From: Saprospiraceae bacterium
GTDB taxonomy: Bacteria; Bacteroidota; Bacteroidia; Chitinophagales; Saprospiraceae
Assembly (NCBI GenBank): GCA_041392805.1
Contig: JAWKLJ010000001.1
Coordinates: 496,001 to 560,000, forward strand
DNA length: 64,000 nucleotides
Direction of reading: 5' to 3'
Position 1 is the stretch's first letter, and each line of letters starts with the position of its first letter. The notes under the pieces were generated by a model. That model was not told the DNA's origin. It was given only the letters and a program-made list of their open reading frames with translations, and made no database searches. The translations under genes and the position numbers were made by a program. Below are positions 1 to 9,591 of this stretch, in pieces.

Positions 1-410
1 ATCCAGCAGAAATAACGGCCCCAATGGCACAAGACTTGACCAATTCGGGCTTCGAAAGCTTAACCACCGCCCAAGAAGTGATTGACACCCTTGAGCAAAA
101 GGAAGGAACGACTTTATTAATTGTTAATTCTGTTTGTGGTTGTGCAGCAGCTAATGCGCGCCCCGGTGTAAAATTGGCGGCCAAACATGATAAACGCCCA
201 GATAGGATGACAACCGTATTCGCCGGGGTAGATTTGGAGGCGACGGCCAAAGCCAGAGAATATATGCTACCTTATCCGCCTTCTTCACCATCTATTGCTT
301 TGTTCAAAGATGGCAAATTGGTTCACTTCATCGAACGCCACCACATTGAAGGCCGGTCAGCAGAAATCATAGCGGAGAACCTAAAAATGGCATTTGATCA
401 TTTTTGCTAA
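1..410 (+). CDS. BrxA/BrxB-family bacilliredoxin (5' end outside window)
   Basis: Small thioredoxin-fold protein of the YphP/YqiW family, known to remove bacillithiol-type adducts from protein cysteines. The family CGC active site is visible in NSVCGCAAANARPG, followed by the acidic and Pro-rich C-terminal half (residues counted from the internal Met at base 24). That internal ATG is probably not the start: the frame stays open to base 1 and the preceding codons read (Y)PAEITAP before MAQDL, which matches the usual family N-terminus MYP....PM. The real start therefore lies a few bases before the window. The product is cytosolic. The gene converges on pdxH, with a dispersed repeat filling the 3'-3' gap. 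Family assignment is firm; the physiological thiol substrate in this organism is not shown by sequence. Confidence 0.9.
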   Translation, partial: PAEITAPMAQDLTNSGFESLTTAQEVIDTLEQKEGTTLLIVNSVCGCAAANARPGVKLAAKHDKRPDRMTTVFAGVDLEATAKAREYMLPYPPSSPSIALFKDGKLVHFIERHHIEGRSAEIIAENLKMAFDHFC

Positions 411-436
411 GATTCAGCGTTTTTGAAAGGACGTAG

Positions 437-959
437 CGGTATTGGAGGCTTGGAGTGATTGGAGAAAAGGTATTATTCGGCCGCTCCATTTCCTTAAGTC
501 TCCAATTCCACGTCCAAAAAAGCCGTTGGTCTAACAGCGCCAGCCATCCGCCTCGGGTTTTAATCAAAATGGCAATGGAAATTAAAATCCCTGCCTGCCG
601 AAGGAAGGAAAATGGCGCCACTACGCTCAGACTCACAACCTACAACCCCATCCAGGCGACCATAAAAACAAAAAAACTCCAATACCTCCACCCCTCCAAT
701 AACTCCATGTCCCAAAAAAAAACTACGCCCGATAGAATCAAAATCAAAATTTCAATCAAAATCAAAATTACTCCTATGTCGCCGGGGCTTGCCCCAAACC
801 TCCAATAAAATCTCGACACATCTTATATGATCTTATATGATCTTATTTGGTTCAAAAAAAAACAAGGCCCAAGCCCAACCTCCATTACCTCTCAACCTCC
901 AATAACTCCACATCCCAAAAAAACCGTTGGTCTAATAGCGCCAGCTGTGGACCTGCCCA
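437..959. repeat. Composite dispersed repeat, copy 1
   Basis: This non-coding 3'-3' gap is made of elements found again near 41.6-41.9 kb and 60.4-60.8 kb. The most conserved core is a GGGGCTTGCCCC palindrome followed by AAACCTCCAA at 784-805. Next to it are TATATGATCTTATATGATC runs, stretches rich in ATCAAAATCAAAATT, and blocks of the type CCTCCAATAACTCCA followed by long A runs. A similar GGAG...CTCC inverted pair lies at 442-525. Reading frames here (for example 455-808) are low-complexity and have no protein-like features. Function is unknown; a role as a two-way terminator or as a mobile REP-like sequence is inference. Confidence 0.7.
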
Positions 960-1607
960 TCAAGGCGCCAGCCGATGAATCTCCCACGTACCATCCGCTT
1001 GCAGCAGATACTCCAAGCGATCATGCAGCCGACTACTCCTACCCTTCCAAAATTCTATCCTTTCCGGTTTTAACAGATAGCCGCCCCAATGCATGGGGCA
1101 AGGTAATTGATCGTCCGTTGCATGGGCTAATTCTAAGGCTTTTACCCTTTCTTCGATGATTGTCCGATTGGGTATTCGATCACTTTGAGGAGAAGCGGTT
1201 GCCCCGATCTGGCTTCCTTTGGGGCGCGACTGGAAGTAGGCTGCGGAGGCCTCGTGGCTTATTTTTTCTACCCTCCCTTCAATCCGTATTTGTCGCTGCA
1301 ATTCCAACCAAAGAAACACCAAGGCGGCCTGTGGATTTGCAGCCAATTCCTGCCCTTTTTTGCTGTTGTAATTGGTGAAAAAAGTAAAGCCCTTTTCTTC
1401 CACTCCTTTTAAAAGCACTACCCTTGCTGATGGTTTACCATCTGGCGTACAGGTAGCCAGGGTCATGGCATTGGGCTCCGGCAACTGGGCATGCAAGGCT
1501 TCCTGCATCCATTGCTCAAACTGTTGCAAAGGATCAGCTGCAGCTTCCTCCAAGCTCAAAGAGCTATTGGAATACTCTTCTCTAAGGTGCTTTAAATCCA
1601 GTAACAT
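960..1607 (-). CDS. pdxH: Pyridoxamine 5'-phosphate oxidase
   Basis: FMN enzyme that oxidises pyridoxamine 5'-phosphate or pyridoxine 5'-phosphate to pyridoxal 5'-phosphate, the last step of PLP synthesis and salvage in the cytosol. The 215-residue length is normal. Visible family features are the N-terminal helix LRxEY, the FMN-binding strand region ARVVLLKGVEEKGFTFFTNY, the segment SRPKGSQIGATASPQS, and the C-terminal RLHDR.EY...W...RLAP signature. The gene is single, converges with the bacilliredoxin gene, and starts at an ATG right after the tandem hairpin array, so any transcript reading in from the array would form its leader. This enzyme supplies the cofactor used by HemL and the WecE-like protein elsewhere in the window, but there is no operon link. 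Confidence 0.95.
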   Translation of the reverse strand: MLLDLKHLREEYSNSSLSLEEAAADPLQQFEQWMQEALHAQLPEPNAMTLATCTPDGKPSARVVLLKGVEEKGFTFFTNYNSKKGQELAANPQAALVFLWLELQRQIRIEGRVEKISHEASAAYFQSRPKGSQIGATASPQSDRIPNRTIIEERVKALELAHATDDQLPCPMHWGGYLLKPERIEFWKGRSSRLHDRLEYLLQADGTWEIHRLAP

Positions 1608-1660
1608 ACTTTTTTAAATTATTAACAACATAGGTAAGCAAAAGATGGGAAAAGAGCAAA

Positions 1661-2300
1661 AAAAAACCCCGAGTAATCGGGGTCGAAATAAAACAAACAC
1701 TATGAACAACACTAAGTTCTTTATAATCAAAAATTGAAAATGTTACGACTAGGTTTTTCTCTACAAAAAGAGAAAAAACCCCCGATTTACTCGGGGGGGA
1801 ATAAAACAAACACTATGAACAACACTAAGTTCTTTATAATCAAGCTGATAATGTCAATGCTAATTTTCCCTACAGAAAGAGAAAAAACCCCCGATTTACT
1901 CGGGGGGGAATAAAACAAACACTATGAACAACACTAAGTTCTTTATATCAAGCTGATAATGTCAATGCTAATTTTCCCTACAGAAAGAGAAAAAAACCCC
2001 CGATTTACTCGGGGGGGAATAAAACAAACACTATGAACAACACTAAGTTCTTTATAATCAAAAATGATAATGTCTGATAGTGACTCTCTAGATGGAGAAC
2101 TATTTTCAACTTCCTCAGAAAAAATAATTATTTTCACGCCAAGATAGGTTGGCGCTAAAAGGAATGGTCGAAATAAATTAGCACAGGTCTAATTTGTAAT
2201 TGGGAGAAAAAAAACCCCCGAATGTATCGGGGGAGAATAAAAACAAAAACTATGAACAAACACTCACCCAATTAGTTCTTTATTTCGAGATACAAAATGT
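1661..2300 (-). repeat. Tandem array of 109-112 bp units, each with a terminator-like hairpin (candidate small-RNA array)
   Basis: Five units recur with hairpins at 1667-1682, 1779-1797, 1888-1906, 1997-2015 and 2215-2233. Spacings are 112, 109, 109 and 218 bp (twice 109). Read on the minus strand, each hairpin (CCCCCGAGTAAATCGGGGG type) is followed at once by six to eight Ts, the form of a Rho-independent terminator. Upstream of it on that strand is a conserved block ending GTTCATAGTGTTTGTTTTATT, and farther upstream TTGACAT and ATAAAGAAC. The first and fifth hairpins differ in the loop and partly in stem length while pairing is kept. On the plus strand each unit has ATGAACAAC followed by short unrelated reading frames. 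No standard promoter with correct spacing was found. Interpretation as repeated sRNA genes or stacked attenuators before pdxH is inference. Confidence 0.6.
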
Positions 2301-2612
2301 CAATTTGTGAGACCAAGAAAGGCTATAAAAGATTGCATAAGGTTTAGAAATAATTTCTTTCCCCTTTTGACACTTCAAAGTAACAGAATTACTCACTTAG
2401 CTTTTGTTGAAAAAAATACTTTTTGTGACATTAAAAAACACAGATTTTATTTTTTAAAAAAATCATAAAGCCTTAAAAATAAGCGAATTAAAAACAAAAT
2501 AACACGCCAATACCTTTCAAAAAATATACCAACCCTGGTTTTTTATCCCTAAAAAGCAAAAACACAAAACACTAACAATCAACAGGTTATAATTTTGACT
2601 TTTTTTCAGGAC
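2301..2612. other. AT-rich gap, no gene seen
   Basis: Very A/T-rich sequence between the hairpin array and the terminator of the efflux operon. No reading frame, RNA gene or repeat could be supported. Confidence 0.6.
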
Positions 2613-2613
2613 A

Positions 2614-2651
2614 TGAAAAAAAGCCAAGCTTTTTTGGCCTGGCTTTTTTAT
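2614..2651. terminator. Bidirectional terminator after the RND operon
   Basis: AAAAAAAGCCA is paired with TGGCTTTTTT around a T-rich inner segment, with runs of A on one side and T on the other. It lies about 50 bases past the stop of the permease gene on the minus strand, where an operon terminator is expected. Confidence 0.8.
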
Positions 2652-2701
2652 TTATTATAAAACATTGTGATTTATGATATATCACAATTCATTTAAGTGT
2701 T

Positions 2702-5700
2702 TTACGCACTAGTGCCTGGGGCACCAATCACATCCTCTTTTTTTCCATTAACCAATCGGATTCCAGCTGCCCTCATTCGATAAGCTAACCAAAACATAGC
2801 AGGAACGACAATTAAGGTCAAAAAGGTCGCAAAAGTCAAACCATAGATAACCGTCCAAGCCATTGGTCCCCACAAAGCCGTATTATCTCCGCCAATAAAA
2901 ACATGAGGGTCTGTCTCTGAGATCATGGTGAAGAAATTGAAATTAAACCCAATCGCAAGGGGAATAAGCCCAAGCACAGTGGTTATCGCTGTGAGTAATA
3001 CTGGACGAAGGCGGGTAGCGCCACCTTTTATAATCGCTTCTCGCACATCCAACGGATCCAACTTCATCATCGAATCAATGCCCAAGGACTCTTGCTTTCG
3101 CTGAATAAGCAGATTGATATAATCGATCAGTACAATGGCATTGTTGACCACAACCCCTGCCAAGGAAATAATTCCTACCCCAGAAAAGACGACAGAAATG
3201 GTGGCTCCACTAAATGAATACCCAAGAAATACACCAATCGTACTAAATAGCACCGAAATAATAATAATAAATGGATAAATAATGCTATTAAACTGGGTAA
3301 CCAAAATGATGAAAATAGAAAATACGGCAATTAGAAACGCGGAGGAAAGGTATTCCGTATCCTGCGCTTGTTGCTCCTGCTCACCGGTGAATTCATAACT
3401 AAATCCTGCGGGCAATTCATACCCCTTCATTAAGGTCCGAAGTTCTTCAACAATTTCATTCGCATTATACCCCTCTACTACATTGGAATAAATGGTCACC
3501 ACCCGTTCCAAATCTTTCCGCTTGACCGCAGAATAGGTACTTGTATACTGCACATTGGCTACAGCAGCAATCGGTACCTGAGAAATTTGTCCGCTGGCCA
3601 TGTCCCTGAACGTGATTTTCTGGTTGAGCAACTTATCCACATCATATCGATAGGTATCGTTCAATCGAATATAAATGGGATATTCCTCCTCTCCTTGTTT
3701 AAACTGACTGACTTCCAACCCAAAGACGGCTGTTCTCAAGGCGTCGGCAACCGCAAAGGTGGATACGCCGTAGCGACGGGCCGCCTCTCGGTCGACATTG
3801 ACAATCAATTCTGGTTTGCCCAATTGGATATCAGACTTTAACTCTTCGATGCCAGGGATGTTCTGGTCATTAATGAAGGCCGTTAGGTCCTGAGAAATGC
3901 CCAGCAATTGATCCAGTTCATCTCCCCGTATCTCTAGGTTGATCGGTTTACCCGTTGGCGGTCCGTCTGCGTTTTTATCTACCGAAATTTGCACGCCAGG
4001 GAAGCCTTTCATCGCATTCCGGATCTCATCCATCACCTGGAAGGTTGAAATGCCGCCCCGGTCTTCTGTTTTTACAAACTGTACCGTCAGACGAGCTTTT
4101 TGGGGAGAGGCCCCAGGCTCTGGAGGCGTATTAGGATCTGCTGTATTTTCTCCTATCTGAGACAATACGGCTTCGACGATATGACCATAAGTAGGTTCAA
4201 TAACTCCCTGTACACGGCTTTCCAGTTCTCGCATTATTTTGTCGGTCGCTTCAATGTCTTTCCCTAAGGGCAATTCGACAAAGGCATTTACATAAATGGG
4301 CTCGCCGCCGCCAAATAATTTCACCTCAGGTGATCGGATTCCCAATAAAATAATGGAGGCAATTAATAACAAAAAGGTCCCGATAAATATCGAAACCGGC
4401 ACTTTAAGCGCCCAGTTTAAAAAGCTGTTGTAGGCATTTTCTAAAGCGGGAAGCACTTTATTCTGAAAGCCAAAAGAGGCGGGCCGCAATAAAAAGAAGT
4501 TGACTAAGGTTATCAAAGCAACTAACCCAAATAGGTTTCTCATCCAAACTGCCCCTATCACCGCTCCTAATATTGATAATAGCAACATCCCACCCGCCAT
4601 AAGCAAAGCATTTACTCTCCTCCGCTTTCGCACGGCCAAATCATCTGCTCTTTCATCTACCTTCATAAAGGTACGGGCAAAAACCGGATTGATGACCAAA
4701 GCCACAAATAAAGACGAGGTCAATACAATGATCAAGGTAATTGGAAAATACTGCATAAATGATCCTACAATTCCAGGCCAAAAAGCCAAAGGAATGAAAG
4801 CGGCCAAGGTCGTAGCGGTCGAGGCAATAATCGGCACAGCCACCTCGCCTGCTCCCCGCTTTGCAGCGGACACCGGGTCGTAGCCCTCCTGCATATAACG
4901 GAAGATGTTCTCCACCACCACAATGGCATTGTCCACCAATAGTCCTAACGCCAGGATCAAGGCAAATAATACCACAATATTTAAGGTAACGCCTAAAATC
5001 GACAACAGCAATATCCCCATCAACATCGATAAAGGAATGGCTAAACCGACAAAGGAAGCGTTCCGCAAACCAAGGAAAAACAACAGGATCAAAACCACGA
5101 GAATAACTCCTGAAATAATACTATTTTCAAGGTTGTTCACCTCATTTCGGGTATAGACTGACTGGTCATTAAACATACTTACTTTGAGGTCTGCTGGTAA
5201 GCTTTTTCTGGCCTCATCTACCACCGCTTTAATATTATCTGCAGCGGTTAATAAGTTCTCTCCTTTCCTTTTTATAATATCCAATGAAATGACTTGCAAA
5301 CCATCTGACCTGGCTATAGACGTCCGTTCTTTATAACCAAAAGTGACTTCCGCAATATCTCTCAGAAAAACAGGCTGTTGGTATTCGCTTTTGACAATGA
5401 CACTTTCCAATTCCTCCACCCGCTCAAATTCTCCTTTCACCCGGATTGCCCTTCTGAAATCATTATTCACTATTTCGCCTCCTGACATGGTTAGGTTTTC
5501 CGCCTGTATCGCATTGGCAATATCGCCAAAACTCACCTCCATGCTTTCCATTTTCAGTAGATCAACATCAACTTTTACCTCACGTTCCAAATCGCCTTTC
5601 ATGTCTACCTCATTGACCTCATTCAAGGCCTCTATCTTGTCCTGCAAAAACTCTGCATAATTCCGCAGTTCATCATTAGGGTAATCACCTGATACATTGA

Positions 5701-6166
5701 CCGTTACGATAGGCAACTCCGAAAGATTGACATCCATCACTGAAGGTTCCTGGTCGAGGTCGTTTGGCAGGTTGTTCTTTGCTTTATCGACAGCGTCCTT
5801 TACTTTTACCGTCGCTTCATCAATATCTACGCCCGATTCAAACTCTACTGTAATCACCGAATAATCCTGGATACTGGTCGATTTGATGTCCTTGATGCCT
5901 TCCAGGCCCTGGAGCTCTTTTTCAATGGGCCTGGTGACCAGGTTTTCAATGTCTGTCGCCGAATTACCAAAATAGGGGGTGTTAATATAAACCGTTGGCA
6001 AGTCAATCTCGGGAAATTGCTCTTTGGGAATCTCTCGATAAGACTCAATCCCAAATAAAAGCACCATAAACGTGAGAATGAAAACGCTGGTGGCATTATC
6101 TATCGCCCAAGAACTCGGGGAAAAATCCCGAAAAACTGCTTGTGCTTTATTTTTTAATTCTTCCAT
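2702..6166 (-). CDS. RND efflux transporter permease subunit (AcrB/MexB-like)
   Basis: Inner-membrane proton-driven pump of the HAE/RND superfamily, which would form a tripartite system with the adaptor and TolC-type proteins encoded just upstream. The 1154 residues are longer than AcrB (about 1050). The N-terminal helix ends near residue 40 and is followed by the porter domain. The TM4 segment reads LALGLLVDNAIVVVENI, where AcrB has two adjacent Asp residues; here the second is Asn, a substitution common in relatives. The second half repeats the porter and membrane layout (from about residue 590), with a second helix set around 990-1130. It is the last gene of a four-gene minus-strand operon, 36 bases after the adaptor. 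The substrate cannot be read from sequence; drugs, detergents or organic compounds are typical for the family. Confidence 0.95.
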   Translation of the reverse strand: MEELKNKAQAVFRDFSPSSWAIDNATSVFILTFMVLLFGIESYREIPKEQFPEIDLPTVYINTPYFGNSATDIENLVTRPIEKELQGLEGIKDIKSTSIQDYSVITVEFESGVDIDEATVKVKDAVDKAKNNLPNDLDQEPSVMDVNLSELPIVTVNVSGDYPNDELRNYAEFLQDKIEALNEVNEVDMKGDLEREVKVDVDLLKMESMEVSFGDIANAIQAENLTMSGGEIVNNDFRRAIRVKGEFERVEELESVIVKSEYQQPVFLRDIAEVTFGYKERTSIARSDGLQVISLDIIKRKGENLLTAADNIKAVVDEARKSLPADLKVSMFNDQSVYTRNEVNNLENSIISGVILVVLILLFFLGLRNASFVGLAIPLSMLMGILLLSILGVTLNIVVLFALILALGLLVDNAIVVVENIFRYMQEGYDPVSAAKRGAGEVAVPIIASTATTLAAFIPLAFWPGIVGSFMQYFPITLIIVLTSSLFVALVINPVFARTFMKVDERADDLAVRKRRRVNALLMAGGMLLLSILGAVIGAVWMRNLFGLVALITLVNFFLLRPASFGFQNKVLPALENAYNSFLNWALKVPVSIFIGTFLLLIASIILLGIRSPEVKLFGGGEPIYVNAFVELPLGKDIEATDKIMRELESRVQGVIEPTYGHIVEAVLSQIGENTADPNTPPEPGASPQKARLTVQFVKTEDRGGISTFQVMDEIRNAMKGFPGVQISVDKNADGPPTGKPINLEIRGDELDQLLGISQDLTAFINDQNIPGIEELKSDIQLGKPELIVNVDREAARRYGVSTFAVADALRTAVFGLEVSQFKQGEEEYPIYIRLNDTYRYDVDKLLNQKITFRDMASGQISQVPIAAVANVQYTSTYSAVKRKDLERVVTIYSNVVEGYNANEIVEELRTLMKGYELPAGFSYEFTGEQEQQAQDTEYLSSAFLIAVFSIFIILVTQFNSIIYPFIIIISVLFSTIGVFLGYSFSGATISVVFSGVGIISLAGVVVNNAIVLIDYINLLIQRKQESLGIDSMMKLDPLDVREAIIKGGATRLRPVLLTAITTVLGLIPLAIGFNFNFFTMISETDPHVFIGGDNTALWGPMAWTVIYGLTFATFLTLIVVPAMFWLAYRMRAAGIRLVNGKKEDVIGAPGTSA

Positions 6167-6202
6167 AAGTTGTTACACTTTAGCCGGGTAAACACAAAGG
6201 GG

Positions 6203-7387
6203 TTAATGACTAGAAATGGTTGGATTCGCATTTGAATGAAGTTCAACTAAAGCATCCTCAGTTAATCCACGACCACCTTCATCAATGAGTTGCTCTCCAC
6301 CTTTCAGTCCATGCTCAATGAGGACTTCCCCCTGGTAGGAGAAACCTGGCTGAACGTACACTTTTTTGGCAAAAAGGCCCTTTTCGCCTTTCTCTGTTAC
6401 AAATACAAAATCCTTACCCGATACTTCTTGCTGGACAAGGTGAAGCGGAATAACCACGGCATTGGGCAAAGAAAAATCGTTCAACCGCATGATGGCTAAT
6501 AAATTGGGTTTAAGCCCTGCACCATTGTTGAGCATATCGACTTCTACGGTGAAGGTACGGTTACCTGGATCAATGGTCGCTCCTATCCGGCTTACTTTCC
6601 CCGTGCGTTCCATTTCTAAGGCCGGGAAATGAATATTCACTGTCTCGCCTACCTTTATATTGCGAAGGAAATTTTCAGGGACATCGGCCACTACTTTGAG
6701 GCGATTGGTATTCAGGATTTGAATAATAGGCATGCCAGGTGAAGCGATTTCCCCACTTTGCAATATTTCACGTTCTACCAGGCCAGAAATAGGAGCATAA
6801 ACTTTTCCTTTTGTAAGTTGAAAGGAAAGTGTTTCCATGCTTTTTTCGAGTCGTTCCTTATTATTTTTTGCCTCCAGGTATTGAATTTCAGCGCCAATAT
6901 TTTGATCCCACAATCTTTTTTGTCTTTCGTAAATAGTAGTAGCCAGTTCAATGGAGGTTTCCAATTCCGCCATTTGCTTTTTAATTTGCTCCAGGTCCAA
7001 TTCAGCAATTAATTGCCCCTGTTTAACATTTTGCCCTTCCTTTATTTTGAGGGAAAGAATCCGGCCAGCTATTTCGCTTGTAACATCCACTAAATCATCG
7101 GCCTCCACTGCACCCTGAATTTCCACATAGTGGTTAAAATCCTTTTGTTTAGCATCGACTGTGGTAATGAGTTTAGTCCGTTTTCCAAAGCTTGGATCAT
7201 CAACTGAAATCTTTTCTTCGAGCTCCGTAATAAAAGCATTGAGGTTTTTAAGCTCAGTGCGCTTGGCCTCAAGCAAGGCCTTTTTGCCCTCCATGTCTTC
7301 CGGAATGACATTGTCACTTACCGTTGGTGAGGGTTGGCAGGCGACTAAAAAAATAGACAATAGTATAAAACCAATAGTGTATCTCAT
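6203..7387 (-). CDS. RND efflux periplasmic adaptor (membrane fusion lipoprotein)
   Basis: Adaptor that bridges the permease and the outer-membrane channel. The N-terminus is a lipoprotein signal (MRYTIGFILLSIFLVAC) with lipobox LVAC, so Cys17 is probably lipidated. An N-terminal coiled-coil-like segment (about residues 30-60) is extra to many family members. Then come a biotinyl-lipoyl-like half (VEADDLVDVTSEIAGRI...VKQGQLIAELD), a helical hairpin (about 130-190), the second lipoyl half and beta-barrel (APISGLVE...GMPIIQILN), and a membrane-proximal domain to residue 394. It sits 33 bases after the TolC gene and 36 before the permease gene. Family and operon role are secure. Confidence 0.93.
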   Translation of the reverse strand: MRYTIGFILLSIFLVACQPSPTVSDNVIPEDMEGKKALLEAKRTELKNLNAFITELEEKISVDDPSFGKRTKLITTVDAKQKDFNHYVEIQGAVEADDLVDVTSEIAGRILSLKIKEGQNVKQGQLIAELDLEQIKKQMAELETSIELATTIYERQKRLWDQNIGAEIQYLEAKNNKERLEKSMETLSFQLTKGKVYAPISGLVEREILQSGEIASPGMPIIQILNTNRLKVVADVPENFLRNIKVGETVNIHFPALEMERTGKVSRIGATIDPGNRTFTVEVDMLNNGAGLKPNLLAIMRLNDFSLPNAVVIPLHLVQQEVSGKDFVFVTEKGEKGLFAKKVYVQPGFSYQGEVLIEHGLKGGEQLIDEGGRGLTEDALVELHSNANPTISSH

Positions 7388-7420
7388 CCTATTTGAATTT
7401 AAGTTCGTTCTTTTAGTGAA

Positions 7421-8824
7421 TTAGAATTTCCCGAGGGCTTTTTTGACATCCATGATGGCTTTTACCAAATCATATTGGGCCTGGATGTAATTGCTTTGAG
7501 TGGCATAAAGGCTTTGCTCTGCCTGTGAAACTTCCAGACTTGAGCCAACGCCTTCTTTGTATTTAATTTGTGTGGTGTTGTAAATGCGTTCGGCCAATGC
7601 CATGTTGCGTTCCTGGCTAGCCAGTTGCTGGATCGCATTATTATAGCTGGTCCGTGCATTATCCAGTTCAAAATTGATGGCTAATTGTACATTTTCCTTT
7701 TGCAACCTCGCTTGCTCCACGTCGAGTTTGGCGCGTTGAATGGTAGCTTTTTTATACAACCCATCAAAAATGGGCACGTTTAAAGACAGTCCTACATAAG
7801 CCGTAGGTGCCCAAAAACCGTCCTTGAAATTGTCTCCATAATAAGATTCTTGCAGCGTTCCGAAGGCACGAAGGCTAGGAAGGTAGCCGCTTCTTTGCAA
7901 TTGAACATTCAACTCATTGAGTTCAATGCCCTTTTCCAGTAGTCCCAACTCTGGTCTGTTGATGCTATTGAGGTCTTCGGTGACGATATCCGCCGTATGC
8001 TCGGCAATAATGGATTCCAGGTCGCCCGACACTTCCAGCGGCTCATTAGCAGGGTATTGCATAGCAAACTTTAGCCCGTTGAGCGCCAAGGATTTTTGCC
8101 TAAGCAAAGTCTCCTTTTGTGCCTCCAGGTTAATGAATGACAATTGCAATCGGTCAACGTCCAACTGTTCGGCAAAACCAGCTTTGTACAGTTCCTGGGT
8201 CTCAAACAAGAGTCGCTCAAGGTTCGTTATATTTTTGTCTAGCAAATCCACATTTTTCTGCAGCAGCAAGACGGGGAGAAAGGCGTCCACGGTAGCCGTT
8301 TTGACCTCTCTTTCTTTGGTCAGCAATTCTTGAGAAACATAAGAACGGTAAAAACGCGCTGCCTTTAGACCAACAAAATAGCTGCCATCAAAGATCATCG
8401 CGTCGAGATTGAGGGCAGCTGTAAAATTGTTCTTCAGGAAAAAGGAAACCCCATTGCCGTCCCCTCCTCCACTGGAAGATTCGTCCAGCAGTGCACGCGT
8501 GGATTCGGAGAGAAAGGGATACAGGTCGTTAAATACAACCCCAAAAACCTGAAAACTGGCAGGTAAGGGCTGAACAGGCACCTTGATGTAGCGTTGGTAA
8601 TTCAAATTACCTGTCAATTGCGGTAAACCCGTTGAGGTTCGCTCTACAATTTGTTGCTCGGCATCAATGAGATTAATCCGGGCATCCTTAATCGTATTAT
8701 TTTGACTAAGGGCGTAAGAGATGGCACCTTCCAGGTTCATGGGTGAACCATTTTGAGACCATCCCAGCTGCCCGCTAAGGGCAAGCAAAACAATCGGTAG
8801 TAATTTCCTAAACATGGAGCTCAT
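7421..8824 (-). CDS. TolC-family outer-membrane efflux protein
   Basis: Outer-membrane channel of the efflux system. A cleavable signal is visible (MSSMFRKLLPIVLLALSGQLGWSQ). The mature part has the two-fold repeated, helix-rich layout of TolC proteins, with the typical opening MNLEGAISYALSQNNTIKDARINL and the closing helices RIYNTTQIKYKEGVGSSLEVSQAEQSL...QAQYDLVKAIMDVKKALGKF. The 467-residue length is usual. The gene order TetR, TolC, adaptor, permease on one strand with gaps of 25-36 bases indicates one transcript. Confidence 0.93.
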   Translation of the reverse strand: MSSMFRKLLPIVLLALSGQLGWSQNGSPMNLEGAISYALSQNNTIKDARINLIDAEQQIVERTSTGLPQLTGNLNYQRYIKVPVQPLPASFQVFGVVFNDLYPFLSESTRALLDESSSGGGDGNGVSFFLKNNFTAALNLDAMIFDGSYFVGLKAARFYRSYVSQELLTKEREVKTATVDAFLPVLLLQKNVDLLDKNITNLERLLFETQELYKAGFAEQLDVDRLQLSFINLEAQKETLLRQKSLALNGLKFAMQYPANEPLEVSGDLESIIAEHTADIVTEDLNSINRPELGLLEKGIELNELNVQLQRSGYLPSLRAFGTLQESYYGDNFKDGFWAPTAYVGLSLNVPIFDGLYKKATIQRAKLDVEQARLQKENVQLAINFELDNARTSYNNAIQQLASQERNMALAERIYNTTQIKYKEGVGSSLEVSQAEQSLYATQSNYIQAQYDLVKAIMDVKKALGKF

Positions 8825-8849
8825 TTATAGTAGTAAATTCTGATTTCAA

Positions 8850-9470
8850 CTAATTCGTTTCCTCAGCCCAAGCTGCCAATGAAGCGGCCATTGCCTCTCG
8901 TCCTTCTTTGGACACTATTCCGTTAAGGTGATAATTCATATGTTCAATAAACAGTTCCTCTACCGGATAATTTTTCAAAGGAAAACATTCTTGGTCTGCG
9001 ACAGAAGAACTCTTGGTGATGTACAACTTAGCAATAACATCTGGGGTCATATCCTGCCGATACACCCCTTCGGAAATGCCCCTTTCGAGGTTATCCTTTA
9101 TAATGTGAAAAAAGTATTGTTCATGTACATTATGTAGCAATTTCCAAGTACTTCGATAGTATTTTTGCAGATCATAGATCACCGTAACCGAAAAGGTTCT
9201 TAGCTCTCTAATCATATGCCTGGCAATTTTCAGGATTTCATCAATGGCATTACTAGAAGTCTCCTTGTACTCCTGCAATTGCAACTTTTCCTGAGCTAAA
9301 TGCGCTTCAAAAATTTGTTCAATAAGATCAGCCTTATTATCAACATATTGGTATAAGGTTTTTTTAGAAATCCCTAAATCACGCGCCAGGTCATCCATCG
9401 ATACACTCTTGATACCATAGCGCATGAATAAGTCTTTCGCTTTTGCGGTTATTTGCTGTTTTTGATCCAT
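8850..9470 (-). CDS. TetR/AcrR-family regulator of the RND operon
   Basis: DNA-binding repressor-type protein of 206 residues. The N-terminal helix-turn-helix is clear: ITAKAKDLFMRYGIKSVSMDDLARDLGISKKTLYQYVDNKADLI (about residues 6-50). The C-terminal helical part is the ligand and dimer domain. As first gene of the efflux operon it probably represses its own transcript and responds to pump substrates; this is inference from location. No clear operator palindrome was found in the 120 bases before it. Confidence 0.92.
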   Translation of the reverse strand: MDQKQQITAKAKDLFMRYGIKSVSMDDLARDLGISKKTLYQYVDNKADLIEQIFEAHLAQEKLQLQEYKETSSNAIDEILKIARHMIRELRTFSVTVIYDLQKYYRSTWKLLHNVHEQYFFHIIKDNLERGISEGVYRQDMTPDVIAKLYITKSSSVADQECFPLKNYPVEELFIEHMNYHLNGIVSKEGREAMAASLAAWAEETN

Positions 9471-9591
9471 TTGCTGTTTTGATCTTATTTGTTATTAGGT
9501 AGCAGCTATTCGAGAGGGCATACCATCGTCCTCAAAAACGAATTCCTATTAACTATTAACTCTCACTAAAACGCAGGAAACTTTTTTTAGT

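Noticed and set aside
455..808. 117-residue protein in the first repeat region
   Set aside because: Low-complexity Ile/Lys-rich translation of the composite repeat, with no start context or domain.
1661..2300. CRISPR array
   Set aside because: Units are 109-112 bp with most of the unit conserved; there are no short repeats with unique spacers and no cas genes.
4500..5660. Plus-strand frames opposite the RND permease
   Set aside because: Antisense shadows of a strongly conserved gene, rich in Ser/Thr/Lys without domains.
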